This document shows positions 1 through 8,522 of a DNA stretch of 64,000 nucleotides, in pieces. The notes beneath the pieces were generated by a model. It worked only from the letters and a program-made list of their open reading frames with translations, was not told where the DNA came from and made no database searches. How positions within the stretch are numbered: position 1 is the first letter of the stretch; every line of letters starts with the position of its first letter. Location: positions 124,001 through 188,000 of the forward strand of contig JAFDIV010000010.1 in NCBI GenBank assembly GCA_019307815.1, written 5' to 3'. The position numbers and the translations under genes are program-made. The DNA comes from Deltaproteobacteria bacterium (lineage in GTDB: Bacteria; Desulfobacterota; DSM-4660; Desulfatiglandales; Desulfatiglandaceae).

Positions 1-966
1 ATGACCAGGTGCGGTGGAATGCGTGATGTAACCGCTGGCCCATTAAAGGGAACCCAGATCGATGGACCAGAGTATGAAAGCATCTATGCATTTGGTCCAA
101 ATCTAGGCATTACCGATAAGCAATTCATTATTAATGCCAACGCAATGTGTGATTATTATGGCATTGACACAATCAGCACCGGAGTCTGTATTGCCTTTAC
201 ATGTGAGCTCCTTGAAAAAGGACTCATTTCCCCTGCCGATGTCGATGGTCTCGAGCTCAACTGGGGTAACAAAGATGCCATACTTACTTTGACCGAAAAA
301 ATAGGTAAGAGGGAGGGTATCGGAAAGATTCTGGGTGAAGGGGTCAAGCGGACAGCTGAATATTTTGACAAGAACGCCTCAGACTATGCCGTTCATATTA
401 AAGGTCTTGAACTCCCTGGATACGAACCCAGGGCTGTCAAAGGGTACGCCTTGAGTATGGCTACATCAAACATAGGAGGAAGCCATATGTACGGTCGTCC
501 ACGCCCTGAACTTGCGGGGAAAATTGACCCCTTTACTGAAGAAGGAAAAGGAGAGTCAATTGCTCAAGTGCAAAAGGAGCAGGCAATAGAGGACTCTCTG
601 ATTGCTTGCACCTTTGGAAACTCAGGGCTTAATATGGAAAAATATTCGGAATTTCTCATGGCTGCAACCGGCATAGATGCATATTCAAGTCCAGACAAGC
701 TAATGAAAATAGGCGAACGGATCATCTGTCTCGAACGTTGTTTCAACATAAGGGAGGGGCTACGTCGCAGAGATGACGCTCTTCCTGTTCGAATGACCAA
801 AGAGCCTCTGAAAAATGCCGGAGAAGCAAGCGGCCAAATTGTGAGCAAACTGGACGCGCTCCTAGATGAATACTATGAATGTATGGGCTATTCAAAGGAA
901 GGCGTACCAAAAAAGGAAAAGATTAGGGAACTAGGCCTTGAAGAAGTGCTCCGTGACCTAGATTAA
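1..966 (+). CDS. Aldehyde ferredoxin oxidoreductase, C-terminal part (gene cut by window edge)
   Basis: Tungsten-pterin enzymes of this family oxidise aldehydes to acids and pass electrons to ferredoxin in the cytoplasm. Only about 321 residues of an expected 600 or more are present. The reading frame is open to base 1, so the first Met is probably internal. The visible part aligns with the second half of the complete AOR at 6581-8521: a Cys near residue 4 that would be the last of the Cys-rich cluster-binding motif, then GPEYE, a GLELNWGN-like segment and a late Cys (DSLIACTFG) at the place of the fourth cluster ligand. The ending (DEYYECMGYSKEGVP) is typical of the family. It is clearly diverged from the second AOR, so it is a paralogue and not a recent duplicate. 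The substrate cannot be told from sequence. Family call is firm; the real start lies outside the window. Confidence 0.88.
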   Translation: MTRCGGMRDVTAGPLKGTQIDGPEYESIYAFGPNLGITDKQFIINANAMCDYYGIDTISTGVCIAFTCELLEKGLISPADVDGLELNWGNKDAILTLTEKIGKREGIGKILGEGVKRTAEYFDKNASDYAVHIKGLELPGYEPRAVKGYALSMATSNIGGSHMYGRPRPELAGKIDPFTEEGKGESIAQVQKEQAIEDSLIACTFGNSGLNMEKYSEFLMAATGIDAYSSPDKLMKIGERIICLERCFNIREGLRRRDDALPVRMTKEPLKNAGEASGQIVSKLDALLDEYYECMGYSKEGVPKKEKIRELGLEEVLRDLD

Positions 967-1098
967 AGGCCACGGTTATGAAATATGCCCATTCTTTTGC
1001 CGGGTCATAAAGGTACTTGATACCTAATTGCGGCAAATGCCTAGCTCCTAGCTCGAATACCTGGGAGATGCAAACCCCCTCAGGCAAAGGAGACCGAG

Positions 1099-1767
1099 GT
1101 GGCCCTTAATCGCAATAGCAACAGATTTTTTTCTGGAATAACCTCCCAGAAAGAAATAAAGCATCTGGAGCACCGACTTAGAAACATAGTAAAGCCCTTA
1201 CTTGAAAAAGCGAGGCCAGGAGACTACCGCCACACTCTCCGAAGCGTTGCGTATGGAAAGCTTTTGCTTATCTATGAAGACGGAGATCCGGAAATAGTCC
1301 TTCCCGCGCTCTATCTCCATGATATCGGGTGGAGCAAAGTTGATTTCAGAGATTTTATTGCTGCGCCCACATTTGCCATGAAAAGGCAAAGTCTAAGCTT
1401 TGATGCCCATATGAAATACGGAGCCGTCATGGCCAGGGATATACTTAGGAGGATTGGCTTTGAGGCTTCATCAATCGACCTTATTTCATTAATTATATCA
1501 ATACACGATTACCCAGAAAAAGTTTTTGATATGAAAAACCCCTCTGCTACCTTGGTGGTTGAGGCAGATCGGTTAGACCGCTTTGGACCCGCCGGAAGAA
1601 AGAGGCTCAAAACGGTTTTTGGATTGGAAAATCATCAACAAGATAAAATATTGGCGCTTACTAAGGGAATGGAAGGGTTGGTGGACAAGTGGTTCAGGAC
1701 AAAAACAGCCAAAAGCCTGGCCATAAAGATGGGAACAAAAAATGGGTTGCTATCTGCTCCAATATAA
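1099..1767 (+). CDS. HD-domain metal-dependent phosphohydrolase
   Basis: A 222-residue cytoplasmic protein with the metal ligands of the HD superfamily in order: His45, His74-Asp75, His104, His136-Asp137 and Asp157. Members hydrolyse phosphomonoesters or nucleotides on one or two metal ions; the substrate here is unknown. The start is GTG at 1099, chosen because AAAGGAG lies six bases before it. The gene sits between an AOR and a split PEP-synthase-like pair on the same strand, so a role in handling a phosphorylated intermediate is possible, but that is inference. It lacks GGDEF, RelA/SpoT or CRISPR Cas3 domains. Domain call is strong; function is open. Confidence 0.8.
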   Translation: MALNRNSNRFFSGITSQKEIKHLEHRLRNIVKPLLEKARPGDYRHTLRSVAYGKLLLIYEDGDPEIVLPALYLHDIGWSKVDFRDFIAAPTFAMKRQSLSFDAHMKYGAVMARDILRRIGFEASSIDLISLIISIHDYPEKVFDMKNPSATLVVEADRLDRFGPAGRKRLKTVFGLENHQQDKILALTKGMEGLVDKWFRTKTAKSLAIKMGTKNGLLSAPI

Positions 1768-1916
1768 CCCCCTGGACTTGAACTCAAGGCTTACTCGCTG
1801 ACCGTGGTAAATTTATAGGGCATTTTCCATTACGCCTATTGGCATTAAAGGTATACAGCCAGCACCATGCGGTAGTGACATCTAAATCCGGGATAGCCCT
1901 AAAACTGGAGGGAGGA

Positions 1917-3008
1917 ATGAAGGAGAAAGGATTGGTATATTGGTTTCAAGACCTCTGTAAAGACTATAATGAAATAGTGGGCAAAAAATGTGCCAATCTT
2001 GGAGAAATGTTCCAAATTGGGCTGCGTATTCCTCCTGGGTTCGCCCTATCCATTGAATTATACAGGAAATTTATTAGGGACACCGGCTTGGATAAAGGCC
2101 TTGAAAGATATATTAAAGGTTTAGGTAATCTCAATGGCGCCGGCATCAAAATCTTTGAAGAGATATCTCGCAAACTTAGAACCATGGTCGAGCAAAAGGA
2201 AATGCCCGCTACTGTAAGGGAAGTAATTATTAACAGCTACCATAAATTGTCTCAAACTCACGGAAAGAAAAACATGCCCGTGTCTGTAAGGTCATCAGGC
2301 ACTGAAAGCAGGCCAGGTATGTTTGAGACATATCTCAACGTAACAGGTGAAAATGAGTTAATTGCCACAGTGAAAAAGGTCTGGTCAAGTTCATATACTC
2401 CTAGGGCCTTAGCCTTCAAAGTTAACAAGAGGCTCCCTATTATGGCAGACGAATTAGGAGTAGCCATCGTCAAGATGGTCAATGCCAGGTCATCAGGTAT
2501 TTGCTTTACAATAGATCCTGTAACTGGAGACAACTCCAAAATTATCATAGAGGCGAATTGGGGCCTAGGTGAAGGCGTAGTTAGTGGATCAGAAAGCATT
2601 GATGCATTTATTGTTGATAAAAACGAACTAAAGATTATTGGTTCCCATGTAGGCAAAAAATCTAAATGTGTCGTTCAGGTAGACAACAGTGCCCGATGGG
2701 TAAACGTACCTTCAAATATGCAAAATATTGCATGTCTTGCCATGGAAGAAGTCGTGGAGATTGCAAAAACTGCAAAATCTACTGAGGAAAAGCTTGGTTG
2801 CCCTCAGGATATGGAGTGGGCCTTCGAAGAAGGTGTGGCCTTTCCAGATAATCTTTTTTGGCTTCAAACAAGACCAGCCAAGTCAGCCTATTCAAAAGCC
2901 CACACTGCCAGCAGTGCAGAAGTAGCAGATAGGATAACAAGCACATTCAGAGAAATCGATGTTTCTAAAATTAAAGGAAGACTAAAGGCCATAAAGTTCA
3001 AATTTTAG
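1917..3008 (+). CDS. PEP-synthase-like ATP-binding subunit (split PpsA/phenylphosphate synthase type)
   Basis: Encodes the PEP/pyruvate-binding, ATP-grasp half of the PEP synthase/PPDK family as a separate 363-residue protein (about 40 kDa). Family motifs are visible: VSVRSSGTESR, PGMFETYLNV, the GICFTIDPVTGD segment, EANWGLGEG, and DMEWAFEE followed by WLQTRP at the end of the ATP-binding fold. In this family the domain uses ATP to phosphorylate a histidine on a partner domain; that domain is the next gene here, 16 bp downstream. The ATG at 1917 is preferred over an upstream TTG at 1839 because GGAGGGAGGA sits directly before it. The size and split match the 40 kDa subunit of phenylphosphate synthase. 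Another substrate cannot be excluded. Confidence 0.8.
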   Translation: MKEKGLVYWFQDLCKDYNEIVGKKCANLGEMFQIGLRIPPGFALSIELYRKFIRDTGLDKGLERYIKGLGNLNGAGIKIFEEISRKLRTMVEQKEMPATVREVIINSYHKLSQTHGKKNMPVSVRSSGTESRPGMFETYLNVTGENELIATVKKVWSSSYTPRALAFKVNKRLPIMADELGVAIVKMVNARSSGICFTIDPVTGDNSKIIIEANWGLGEGVVSGSESIDAFIVDKNELKIIGSHVGKKSKCVVQVDNSARWVNVPSNMQNIACLAMEEVVEIAKTAKSTEEKLGCPQDMEWAFEEGVAFPDNLFWLQTRPAKSAYSKAHTASSAEVADRITSTFREIDVSKIKGRLKAIKFKF

Positions 3009-3024
3009 AAGGGGGGGTATAAGG

Positions 3025-4812
3025 ATGATGCAAGAACGGTATGCTTCACCAGAAACAAGGGTCGGCAAATGGGAGGCACAAAATTTACGTGCAGAAAATG
3101 CCATATGGGACGCAGCACCGGGTTATGACCTTATCCCAGAAGTAGATTTACCCCTGTTTCATTCTCTTTTTTTGGACGGCACCCATTCGTCTCCTCCCGT
3201 AACTCCTCTTTACGGATATATGTGGGTTAGGCACTGCGGTTTGGGAAACAAATGGGCTAATATTTCCCTGTCCCTGCCGAGATGTTATGGCTGGGAATGG
3301 CGGTATAAAGATGGTGGCCTATATGTAGCTTTCCTCATAGTAGATGACGAGAAAGAGATAAAGGAAAGAGAAAAGAAATTTAAGCAAGCACTAGTTCCTT
3401 ACATTGAAGATTTTGGAGGCATATGGGAAAACAATAAAAAAATACTCATGGATACCTACGATCAACTCAAGCAATTTGATCCTGACAAGGCCAGCCCGCT
3501 GGATCTTCAGAAACACATTTGGAAGTTGGACGAGGCATATCAGAAAATGTGGGAAATCCACTTCTTCGGACAACAAACATCTTATTCGGCATGGATACTA
3601 CTCGAAGAAGAAATGAAAAAACGCTTCGGGCTAAATGATCAATCACCTGAATTTCAAAATATGATGAGAGGATTTGAAAATGAAGTGTATAGGATAGATA
3701 AAAAATTGTGGCTTCTGGCTAAACAAGCAGTGGATATGAATATTGACCACTTCTTTAAGGAATACGCAAGTGAGGAAATACTTTTAGAGTTAGGCCAAGA
3801 CCCAAAGGGTTCTGAGTGGCTAAAAGAATTCATGACTTTTCTCCATACCAATGGATGGAGGATGGTCCGTATGAACGACTTTGTTGACCCATACTGGTTA
3901 GAGCAGCCCAATATTCCCATAAAACTTATAAAGGATCTAATAGTAGGCGGAGTAGCAGAAAAAAAGGATTACCCCCTAGATATTAAAAGAAAAGAGTTAT
4001 CTATGGAGAGAGAAAAGACTATTAAAAAGTTGATGGACAAACTCCCTCCACAAGATAAAGATTGGTTTCAATCTTTAATTCAACTTGCCCAGTGGGCCTC
4101 TATCTATAGCGAAGAACATGACCTCTACTGTGAGCTATCATGTCAGGCTCTGATGCGAAGAGGTTATCTAGCCGTAGGCAAAAGGTTTGCTCAAGAGGGT
4201 ACACTTGACAGACCTGACGATATATTCATGTTGAACCCATGGGAGATAGAGTCTGCTATCCTTTTGCCCAAATTTAATGATCTTAGGTGGATCGCCAGGC
4301 GGCGCCGCACCGAATGGGAAGAATGGGTAACACGTTTTACCAACGAAGGGGAGTTCAGACCTCCAGTATATACCGATCGGCCTGAGGGATTCGAAGAAGC
4401 AGTTGTAAAGGATTTATTACCTTCACTAGATCCAATATGTATAAAGATTATCATAGGAGATTTACCTGTACCCAAGCCCCAGCTTGATGCCGACCTTATA
4501 GGACTATGTGGGTCACCAGGTGTGGCTGAAGGCCCAGCCCGTGTTATTATAAACTACGAAGATCTTAACCAATTAAAGCCAGGTGAAGTCCTGGTATGTC
4601 CGGGCACAAATCCAGCATGGACACCTGCCTTCAGTTTAGCAGCAGCCGTTATAGCCGATAGAGGTGGCACCCTTTCCCATACTGCCATCATAGGTAGGGA
4701 ATATGGTCTCCCCGTTATAGTAAACACATTTACTGCGTGTGATCAAATTAGGACAGGGCAACAAATTCGGGTGGATGCCACAAACGGTGCGGTTTTCATA
4801 TTAGACAAATAG
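3025..4812 (+). CDS. PEP-utilising mobile-domain protein (phospho-histidine subunit of split PEP-synthase-like enzyme)
   Basis: A 595-residue (about 70 kDa) partner of the preceding gene. The last 110 residues are the PEP-utilisers mobile domain: GSPGVAEGPARVI, CPGTNPAWTPAF, then GGTLSHTAI, whose His552 should be the phosphorylated residue, and GLPVIVNT. The first 450 residues do not look like pyruvate-binding PEP synthase and are rich in Trp and aromatic residues (PLYGYMWVRHCGLG, CYGWEWRY), so the phosphate acceptor is probably not pyruvate. Phenylphosphate synthase has a 70 kDa subunit that combines a substrate domain with the His domain, and phenol is therefore the leading guess. The third (CBS-domain) subunit of that enzyme is not seen nearby. 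The architecture is secure; the substrate is inferred. Confidence 0.75.
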   Translation: MMQERYASPETRVGKWEAQNLRAENAIWDAAPGYDLIPEVDLPLFHSLFLDGTHSSPPVTPLYGYMWVRHCGLGNKWANISLSLPRCYGWEWRYKDGGLYVAFLIVDDEKEIKEREKKFKQALVPYIEDFGGIWENNKKILMDTYDQLKQFDPDKASPLDLQKHIWKLDEAYQKMWEIHFFGQQTSYSAWILLEEEMKKRFGLNDQSPEFQNMMRGFENEVYRIDKKLWLLAKQAVDMNIDHFFKEYASEEILLELGQDPKGSEWLKEFMTFLHTNGWRMVRMNDFVDPYWLEQPNIPIKLIKDLIVGGVAEKKDYPLDIKRKELSMEREKTIKKLMDKLPPQDKDWFQSLIQLAQWASIYSEEHDLYCELSCQALMRRGYLAVGKRFAQEGTLDRPDDIFMLNPWEIESAILLPKFNDLRWIARRRRTEWEEWVTRFTNEGEFRPPVYTDRPEGFEEAVVKDLLPSLDPICIKIIIGDLPVPKPQLDADLIGLCGSPGVAEGPARVIINYEDLNQLKPGEVLVCPGTNPAWTPAFSLAAAVIADRGGTLSHTAIIGREYGLPVIVNTFTACDQIRTGQQIRVDATNGAVFILDK

Positions 4813-4942
4813 ATGACTTTGATATAAGACTCAAACAAAACTTTCAATATTACTTGTTGATTATCTTGATTATTCTCACAATAATAGAATTTTCTTTTCC
4901 ATTAAGAAAATCTTGAGAGCAAACGGAGCGAAAGGTGAAAAA

Positions 4943-5443
4943 ATGGTAAAAAAAAGTATCTTAGATGGAAAAAGAGTTCTAGCAGTGGATGACGAACCCG
5001 ATGTCTTGGATACAGTGGAAGAACTATTGGATATGTGTGTACTTGATAAGGCAGCAAATTTCGATACTGCATTAAATTTTCTATATAGTAATATGTATGA
5101 CCTTGTCATCCTAGATATACAGGGAGTTGACGGAATTGAATTACTGAAACATTCTGTAGCGAGGGGATTTCCAACCGTGATGCTAACTGCCCACGCGGCA
5201 ACCCCTGAGGCCCTTAAGCATTCAATAACTCTGGGCGCATCTGCCTTTCTTCCAAAGGAATACATCTCAAATCTACAAGAAATACTCGAGGATGTAATGT
5301 TGGGCAAACCCCAAACACTGTGGTGGCTCCATTCCATGAAATTTGTCACAAATTACTTTGATAAAAAATATGGGTCAGACTGGAAGGAAAAAGACGAGTT
5401 CTTCAAAAATTTTATGGAATCACTTAAAAAGGAAAACGACTGA
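4943..5443 (+). CDS. Orphan response regulator receiver protein
   Basis: A 166-residue protein with a single CheY-like receiver domain. Visible landmarks are the acidic pair in VDDEP near residue 16, the phospho-acceptor Asp58 in VILDIQG, the Thr of MLTAHA and the Lys of LPKEY. The last 40 residues form a short tail (KEKDEFFKNFME) with no DNA-binding or enzymatic domain. The ATG at 4943 has AAAGGTG upstream and is preferred to a TTG at 4913. No histidine kinase lies next to it; the nearest kinase in the window is at 16.2 kb. Its place directly behind the split phosphotransferase genes suggests it belongs to their regulation, but this is not shown by sequence. Confidence 0.8.
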   Translation: MVKKSILDGKRVLAVDDEPDVLDTVEELLDMCVLDKAANFDTALNFLYSNMYDLVILDIQGVDGIELLKHSVARGFPTVMLTAHAATPEALKHSITLGASAFLPKEYISNLQEILEDVMLGKPQTLWWLHSMKFVTNYFDKKYGSDWKEKDEFFKNFMESLKKEND

Positions 5444-5698
5444 AAACATATCTCCCTGCCACTAGTCAGGCACTAGTAAGTTTTTGGCCCTTTTGCCTTA
5501 ACAGGGATATTCAATCCGAACCCCGCTGCAAGGGAGCGAAAGGCCTTAGTCTGAAAAGTTTCTCGTTGTTTTTGTGACTTTAACTACTTAAAATTACAGC
5601 CCTTAATCGCTAAAACCTATCTAGTTTGGACCCAACTGGCCTGCCATAAAATTTTATTTACAGATAACTCAGGTATTGGACTTTGAAAGGAGTTGATT

Positions 5699-5971
5699 GT
5701 GAGTGTAAAGGTGCATATTCATAAGACCCACAGGCAGTTTACTGATGGCTTGGCTTCAATAGAGGTGGAGGGGAATACAGTGGGAGAATGCCTGGACAAC
5801 CTGGTGAAGAAGTTTCCAGGGCTCATGAAGGCCCTGTTTAAAGAAAAAGGGAAATTGGCCAATAACATTGAGGTCTATGTTAACCTGAAAAGCGCATATC
5901 CAAATGAGCTGGCCATACCAGTCAAAGACGGAGATGAAATACACCTGACAGTCATGTTGACAGGTGGGTAG
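5699..5971 (+). CDS. MoaD/ThiS-family sulfur carrier protein
   Basis: A 90-residue ubiquitin-fold protein ending in Gly-Gly (MLTGG), the tail that is adenylated and converted to thiocarboxylate in MoaD and ThiS proteins. MoaD proteins supply sulfur for the dithiolene of molybdopterin, the cofactor that AOR enzymes bind as tungsten-bispterin. The gene lies between two AOR genes, so a role in pterin cofactor synthesis for them is likely by context. Start: the GTG at 5699 is favoured over the TTG at 5693 because GAAAGGAG ends at 5692, giving a normal six-base gap. A role in thiamine, cysteine or other sulfur transfer remains possible. Confidence 0.75.
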   Translation: MSVKVHIHKTHRQFTDGLASIEVEGNTVGECLDNLVKKFPGLMKALFKEKGKLANNIEVYVNLKSAYPNELAIPVKDGDEIHLTVMLTGG

Positions 5972-5987
5972 AAACTATTTGAATAAA

Positions 5988-6030
5988 TTTCCCCTCCCCT
6001 GAGGCAATACATCATAAGGGGGAGGGGAAA
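5988..6030. terminator. Bidirectional hairpin terminator between convergent operons
   Basis: A perfect 12-bp inverted repeat, TTTCCCCTCCCC at 5988-5999 and GGGGAGGGGAAA at 6019-6030, encloses a 19-base loop. It lies between the stop of the MoaD-like gene (plus) and the stop of the four-cluster ferredoxin (minus). The A/T ends of the arms give a short U run in both directions, as expected for a shared rho-independent terminator. Confidence 0.8.
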
Positions 6031-6059
6031 CAATCATCTTTTGTGAAACAGAAAATAGA

Positions 6060-6557
6060 TCACGCAGGACTCTGTAGTGTTAAGGCCTCTTTTTGTGCTG
6101 TATAAAGCCTTTCTGCAGCGGTCTTTTTCTTATATGTGCTAATCCTATCTGCATCAACGTAGCTTATAGCATGTACCTCACAGAATTTTGCGCACTGAGG
6201 ATCGCCACCGCACAGATCGCACTTAAATACTTTCCTGTCAATAACATTATAGTTCATTGCACCAAACGGGCACACGGCCACGCAGGAACGGCAACCTATG
6301 CACAGGTTGTAGTCAATCATAACTGCGCCAGTATCTTCGTCACGGAAAATCGCTTTTACGGGGCACACATTCATGCAGGGTGCGTCGTCGCACTGCTGGC
6401 ATGATACAGGTACATAAAGGCCCTCGGATTCCCATTTCATTATCTTTATTCGGCTCCTGGCAGGATTAGAAACGCCGTCATGCATTACCGAGCACACGAG
6501 TTCACACAGACGACAGCCAGTGCACTTTTCGTAATCTATCATCAGGACTTTCTTCAT
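6060..6557 (-). CDS. Four-cluster [4Fe-4S] ferredoxin subunit, AOR electron-transfer partner
   Basis: A 165-residue iron-sulfur protein of the HycB/DmsB type. Four Cys groups are visible (CTGCRLCELVC, CQQCDDAPCMNVC, CIGCRSCVAVC, CDLCGGDPQCAKFC), enough for four [4Fe-4S] clusters. It has no twin-arginine signal and should be cytoplasmic. It is the last gene of the operon, 23 bp downstream of the complete AOR, and most likely carries electrons to or from that enzyme, as the small ferredoxin-like subunit does in multi-subunit AORs. A similar small Fe-S subunit also accompanies the AOR-family tungsten benzoyl-CoA reductase BamB, so this gene alone does not decide the reaction. Confidence 0.8.
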   Translation of the reverse strand: MKKVLMIDYEKCTGCRLCELVCSVMHDGVSNPARSRIKIMKWESEGLYVPVSCQQCDDAPCMNVCPVKAIFRDEDTGAVMIDYNLCIGCRSCVAVCPFGAMNYNVIDRKVFKCDLCGGDPQCAKFCEVHAISYVDADRISTYKKKTAAERLYTAQKEALTLQSPA

Positions 6558-6580
6558 TGGTTCCTCCTCCGAAAAACAGA

Positions 6581-8521
6581 TTAGAGTAAGTGAGAAGGCT
6601 CGTTCTCAAGGCCAAGCCTCTTCAGTGTCTCAGGTGTGGGGACACCGTTTTTGTCCCATCCATGGTGCTCATAATATTCGTCAATCATCTTTTGAAATTT
6701 CTTCCTGTCTATCTTGGCTCCTATGACATCCGGAGCCCCACGCCTACAAGGCTCATCAAAATACCTGTGGTTCAGCATATCACCCTTTTTCAGGTCATCT
6801 CTTGACAGGCCTTCCCTGAGATTAAATAACCTTTCTATATTATTGCACCTCTCGGCAATGTCCCAGATCTCTTTGGGTGTCATTTCAAGGCCGGTATTAT
6901 AGTAAAGGACCTTAGGCCAGTCCTCAAAATTGGGCAAAGTGGCGCCCAAGAATACCGTATGGTATTTGCATATACCAAGGCAATCCACCGCCATATAGCA
7001 ATTCTCTTGCCAGAATACCTCCCATGCCTTGCCCTCGTAAGAAGTATGCTCTGAACTCAATGGACCGTCATATGGCACCGGATTGCTGTATATCTTGCGC
7101 AGAACCTCTTCAGGCAGGTGATAGAGGTCTATTGCAGGTCTACTCCTCAAGTGATCAGAGCCCCTTGAGGCGGTTGCTACGTTCAAGGCCAGTGCTGGCG
7201 TGGCCCTTTCATCAGAATGAAGATTGCTCATACCCTTAACCTGGATAAGGTAATCAAAAGAATTCTTTCCAATCTTTTCCGCAGCCGGGACCCCCCCATC
7301 TGCAAGAATATCTCCCAGCCATCCCTTTCTATAGCAAATCCTTTCCACCATCTCGAGGAGGGCTTGATCATTACCGAATCTGAGATCAAGTCCGTCAGTA
7401 TCTTTGCTGGTGAGGATTCCCAATTCGTAGAGCTCCATGGCCCACGATATGAGACTCCCAGTTTCCAGGTTGTCCATACCAAACTGGTTTACCAGGTGGT
7501 TGCCAGTTAGCAGGGTCTCCATGCTTCTACAATCAGGCTCGCCGCAGAAGGCCCCCTGGGAGGTGTACTCCGGGCCTTCGTCATATTTACCCGCATAAGG
7601 CCCTGAGGGAATTCTATACTGGGCCCGGCAATGGACCTGGCAAGCGAAGCAACCGGTCATATGGTAGGGACCAATTGTCTCGTTACATACTTCATCTATG
7701 GCCTCTGGCTCAATCTCATCAGCATATTCAAGCTGATTGAACTGAAAATTTCGCGTCCTTATACCACCCCAGGAGTTAGTTGCACCCCAGATAAAAGGAG
7801 TTCCAAGTGCACCTTGTGTCTGGTTTACCTTGGCGCTTGTGATTTGGTCTATGAAACGTTTGTTGTATTCAAGGGCTTCAATGGGGTGGGCAAGCTTTAT
7901 ATCCATTGTACCTCTAGCAGCGATCGCCTTAAGGTTTTTGGATCCCATTACGCAGCCCATTCCAGTCCTGCCGGCAGCGTTTTTTATTCCGGTCATCACA
8001 TTTGCGAACCTAACTAGATTTTCTCCAGCAGGTCCGATAACTGCGCTTTTGATATCCTCGTCACCCAGTTCTTCTCTGATGGCCCACTGTGTATCAGTGG
8101 TGGTCTTACCCCAGAGATGCGCAGCATCTCTAATCTCGATCTCCCCGTTATGTATCCAAAGGTATACAGGTTTTTCCGCCTTGCCCTTTATCACAAGGTG
8201 GTGAAATCCTGCCCAGGCCAGCTCTGGTGCGAAGAACCCTCCCATATTGGCGCTACCAAGCAGCCCCGTCAGAGGGGATTTGGCCATAACATGGGTTCTG
8301 GCAGTTGCTGAGGCACAGGTCCCCGTAAGGATCCCGCCGCTTACCAGTAATGTGTTATCCGGGCCTAGGGGATCACACCCCTTTTTCGTATGATTATAAA
8401 GCAAGTAGGCATCGAGTCCCCTGCCGCCGAGGAATTTTTTCCTTATTTCAAGCGGGATAGGCTTGATTTCTATCTCACCCGTGGTGAGATCAATGTAGGC
8501 AATCTTTCTATCCAAAGCCAT
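6581..8521 (-). CDS. Tungsten-type aldehyde ferredoxin oxidoreductase family enzyme
   Basis: A complete 646-residue AOR-family protein. The N-terminal pterin-binding domain shows GGRGLDAYLLY near residue 32 and GRTGMGCVMGSKNLKAI near 184-200. The cubane ligands are Cys291, Cys294 and Cys298 (CFACQVHC), with a late Cys in the DCLGICKYH segment. Family members bind tungsten-bispterin and a [4Fe-4S] cluster and exchange electrons with ferredoxin. The start lies 1 bp after the stop of the zinc-ribbon gene, so the two are translationally coupled, and the ferredoxin subunit follows. The operon also contains metF and metV. Aldehyde oxidation or acid reduction is the default guess; the BamB branch (aromatic ring reduction) is an alternative that only a phylogeny can settle. 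Confidence 0.9.
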   Translation of the reverse strand: MALDRKIAYIDLTTGEIEIKPIPLEIRKKFLGGRGLDAYLLYNHTKKGCDPLGPDNTLLVSGGILTGTCASATARTHVMAKSPLTGLLGSANMGGFFAPELAWAGFHHLVIKGKAEKPVYLWIHNGEIEIRDAAHLWGKTTTDTQWAIREELGDEDIKSAVIGPAGENLVRFANVMTGIKNAAGRTGMGCVMGSKNLKAIAARGTMDIKLAHPIEALEYNKRFIDQITSAKVNQTQGALGTPFIWGATNSWGGIRTRNFQFNQLEYADEIEPEAIDEVCNETIGPYHMTGCFACQVHCRAQYRIPSGPYAGKYDEGPEYTSQGAFCGEPDCRSMETLLTGNHLVNQFGMDNLETGSLISWAMELYELGILTSKDTDGLDLRFGNDQALLEMVERICYRKGWLGDILADGGVPAAEKIGKNSFDYLIQVKGMSNLHSDERATPALALNVATASRGSDHLRSRPAIDLYHLPEEVLRKIYSNPVPYDGPLSSEHTSYEGKAWEVFWQENCYMAVDCLGICKYHTVFLGATLPNFEDWPKVLYYNTGLEMTPKEIWDIAERCNNIERLFNLREGLSRDDLKKGDMLNHRYFDEPCRRGAPDVIGAKIDRKKFQKMIDEYYEHHGWDKNGVPTPETLKRLGLENEPSHLL

Positions 8522-8522
8522 T

